Shown here: in pieces, positions 63,876 through 64,000 of the stretch
How positions within the stretch are numbered: position 1 is the stretch's first letter
Layout: each line of letters begins with the position of its first letter
Assembly: GCF_030814135.1 (NCBI RefSeq)
Contig: NZ_JAUSUQ010000009.1
Location: 124,001-188,000, forward strand
Direction: 5' to 3'
Source: Caldalkalibacillus uzonensis
Lineage (GTDB): Bacteria; Bacillota; Bacilli; Caldalkalibacillales; Caldalkalibacillaceae
Length of the DNA: 64,000 nucleotides
Notes under the pieces: generated by a model
What the model was told of the DNA's origin: nothing
The model's input: the letters and a program-made list of their open reading frames with translations, nothing else
The model's database searches: none
Translations under genes and position numbers: made by a program

Positions 63876-63904
63876 ATTATAAGCAAAAAATACAACTTTG
63901 GCAA
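63876..63904 (-). promoter_or_regulatory. Sigma-A promoter of pheST
   Basis: Minus-strand -35 TTGCCA (63899-63904), 17-bp spacer, perfect -10 TATAAT (63876-63881). Start of transcription near 63869. Confidence 0.78.
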
Positions 63905-63939
63905 ATCTAACCGGCTTCTTCTTTAACAAGGAAGGTCAT

Positions 63940-64000
63940 TCATGCGTAAATCCGCTCCAACACCCGATCAGTCACCTGCTCCGGAGAACCGTCATATACT
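63940..64000 (-). CDS. Partial gene, C-terminal end
   Basis: An open minus-strand frame enters from the window edge, ends YDGSPEQVTDRVLERIYA and stops at TGA (63940-63942). It is upstream of the pheST promoter. Too little is present to identify it. Confidence 0.4.
   Translation of the reverse strand, partial: VYDGSPEQVTDRVLERIYA

Noticed and set aside
63617-63910. Open frame of 97 codons opposite the pheST leader
   Set aside because: It runs through the T-box leader and promoter region of pheST on the other strand and has no family match; it is a shadow of the leader.
1-64000. CRISPR arrays, insertion sequences, prophage or integrase genes
   Set aside because: No regularly spaced repeats, transposase or integrase motifs or phage structural genes were seen on either strand.

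Overview
The window looks like core chromosome of an endospore-forming Bacillales species, probably a thermophilic or alkaliphilic Bacillaceae relative such as Caldalkalibacillus. That genus is an inference from gene content and order. Many blocks follow Bacillus subtilis neighbourhoods: refZ near rpsD-tyrS, ccpA-aroA-ytxH-ytxG near murC, ytoA and ytpB, pckA followed by a YtlACD-type transporter, and pheST-zapA-cvpA. Spore genes (two ger loci, a yjcZ-type peptide, refZ) and a tRNA-Phe T-box also fit. No rRNA, tRNA, CRISPR array or intact IS element was seen.

Layout. 0-5 kb: refZ, a two-gene AtuA operon with a promoter, operator-like palindrome and cre box, rpsD behind a structured leader, and tyrS. 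5-13 kb: a class A PBP with fibronectin domains, mtnN-ccpA, aroA and ytxGH. 13-23 kb: VanZ, M29 aminopeptidase, MBL hydrolase, DUF421, TVP38, a YjcZ peptide, murC, a TPR protein, a cold-shock gene with a switch-like leader, cshA and an AbrB-type membrane protein. 23-30.5 kb: a tight minus-strand run of aminotransferase, MoxR ATPase, VWA protein, patatin and N6-adenine methyltransferase, the best candidate for an undescribed system. 30.5-38.5 kb: an alanine symporter and an ABC transporter/ECF sigma operon with two frameshifted genes. 38.5-44.5 kb: a YjiH transporter, a sulfur-relay operon (TusA, DsrE, TusA-OsmC, MetE-like), ytpB and ytoA. 44.5-50.6 kb: glutamate dehydrogenase, pckA and an ABC importer. 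50.7-57.9 kb: a decayed ger locus converging on an intact four-gene ger operon. 58-64 kb: selD, cvpA, zapA, pheT, pheS and their T-box leader.

Key points. selD has an in-frame UGA at the catalytic position (GGUGCK), so SelD itself should be a selenoprotein, and its real start is about 80 bases upstream of the point where an ordinary reading frame begins. The decayed ger locus carries a deletion that fused a GerA subunit to a GerC subunit. The cold-shock leader can form two crossing helices, one of which covers the Shine-Dalgarno sequence. Several regulatory sites tie the region together: ccpA lies a few kb from a cre box in front of the AtuA operon, pckA has a CcpN-like box over its -10, and ytxGH has a sigma-B-like promoter. 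All functions are read from sequence and family knowledge; no database search was run.
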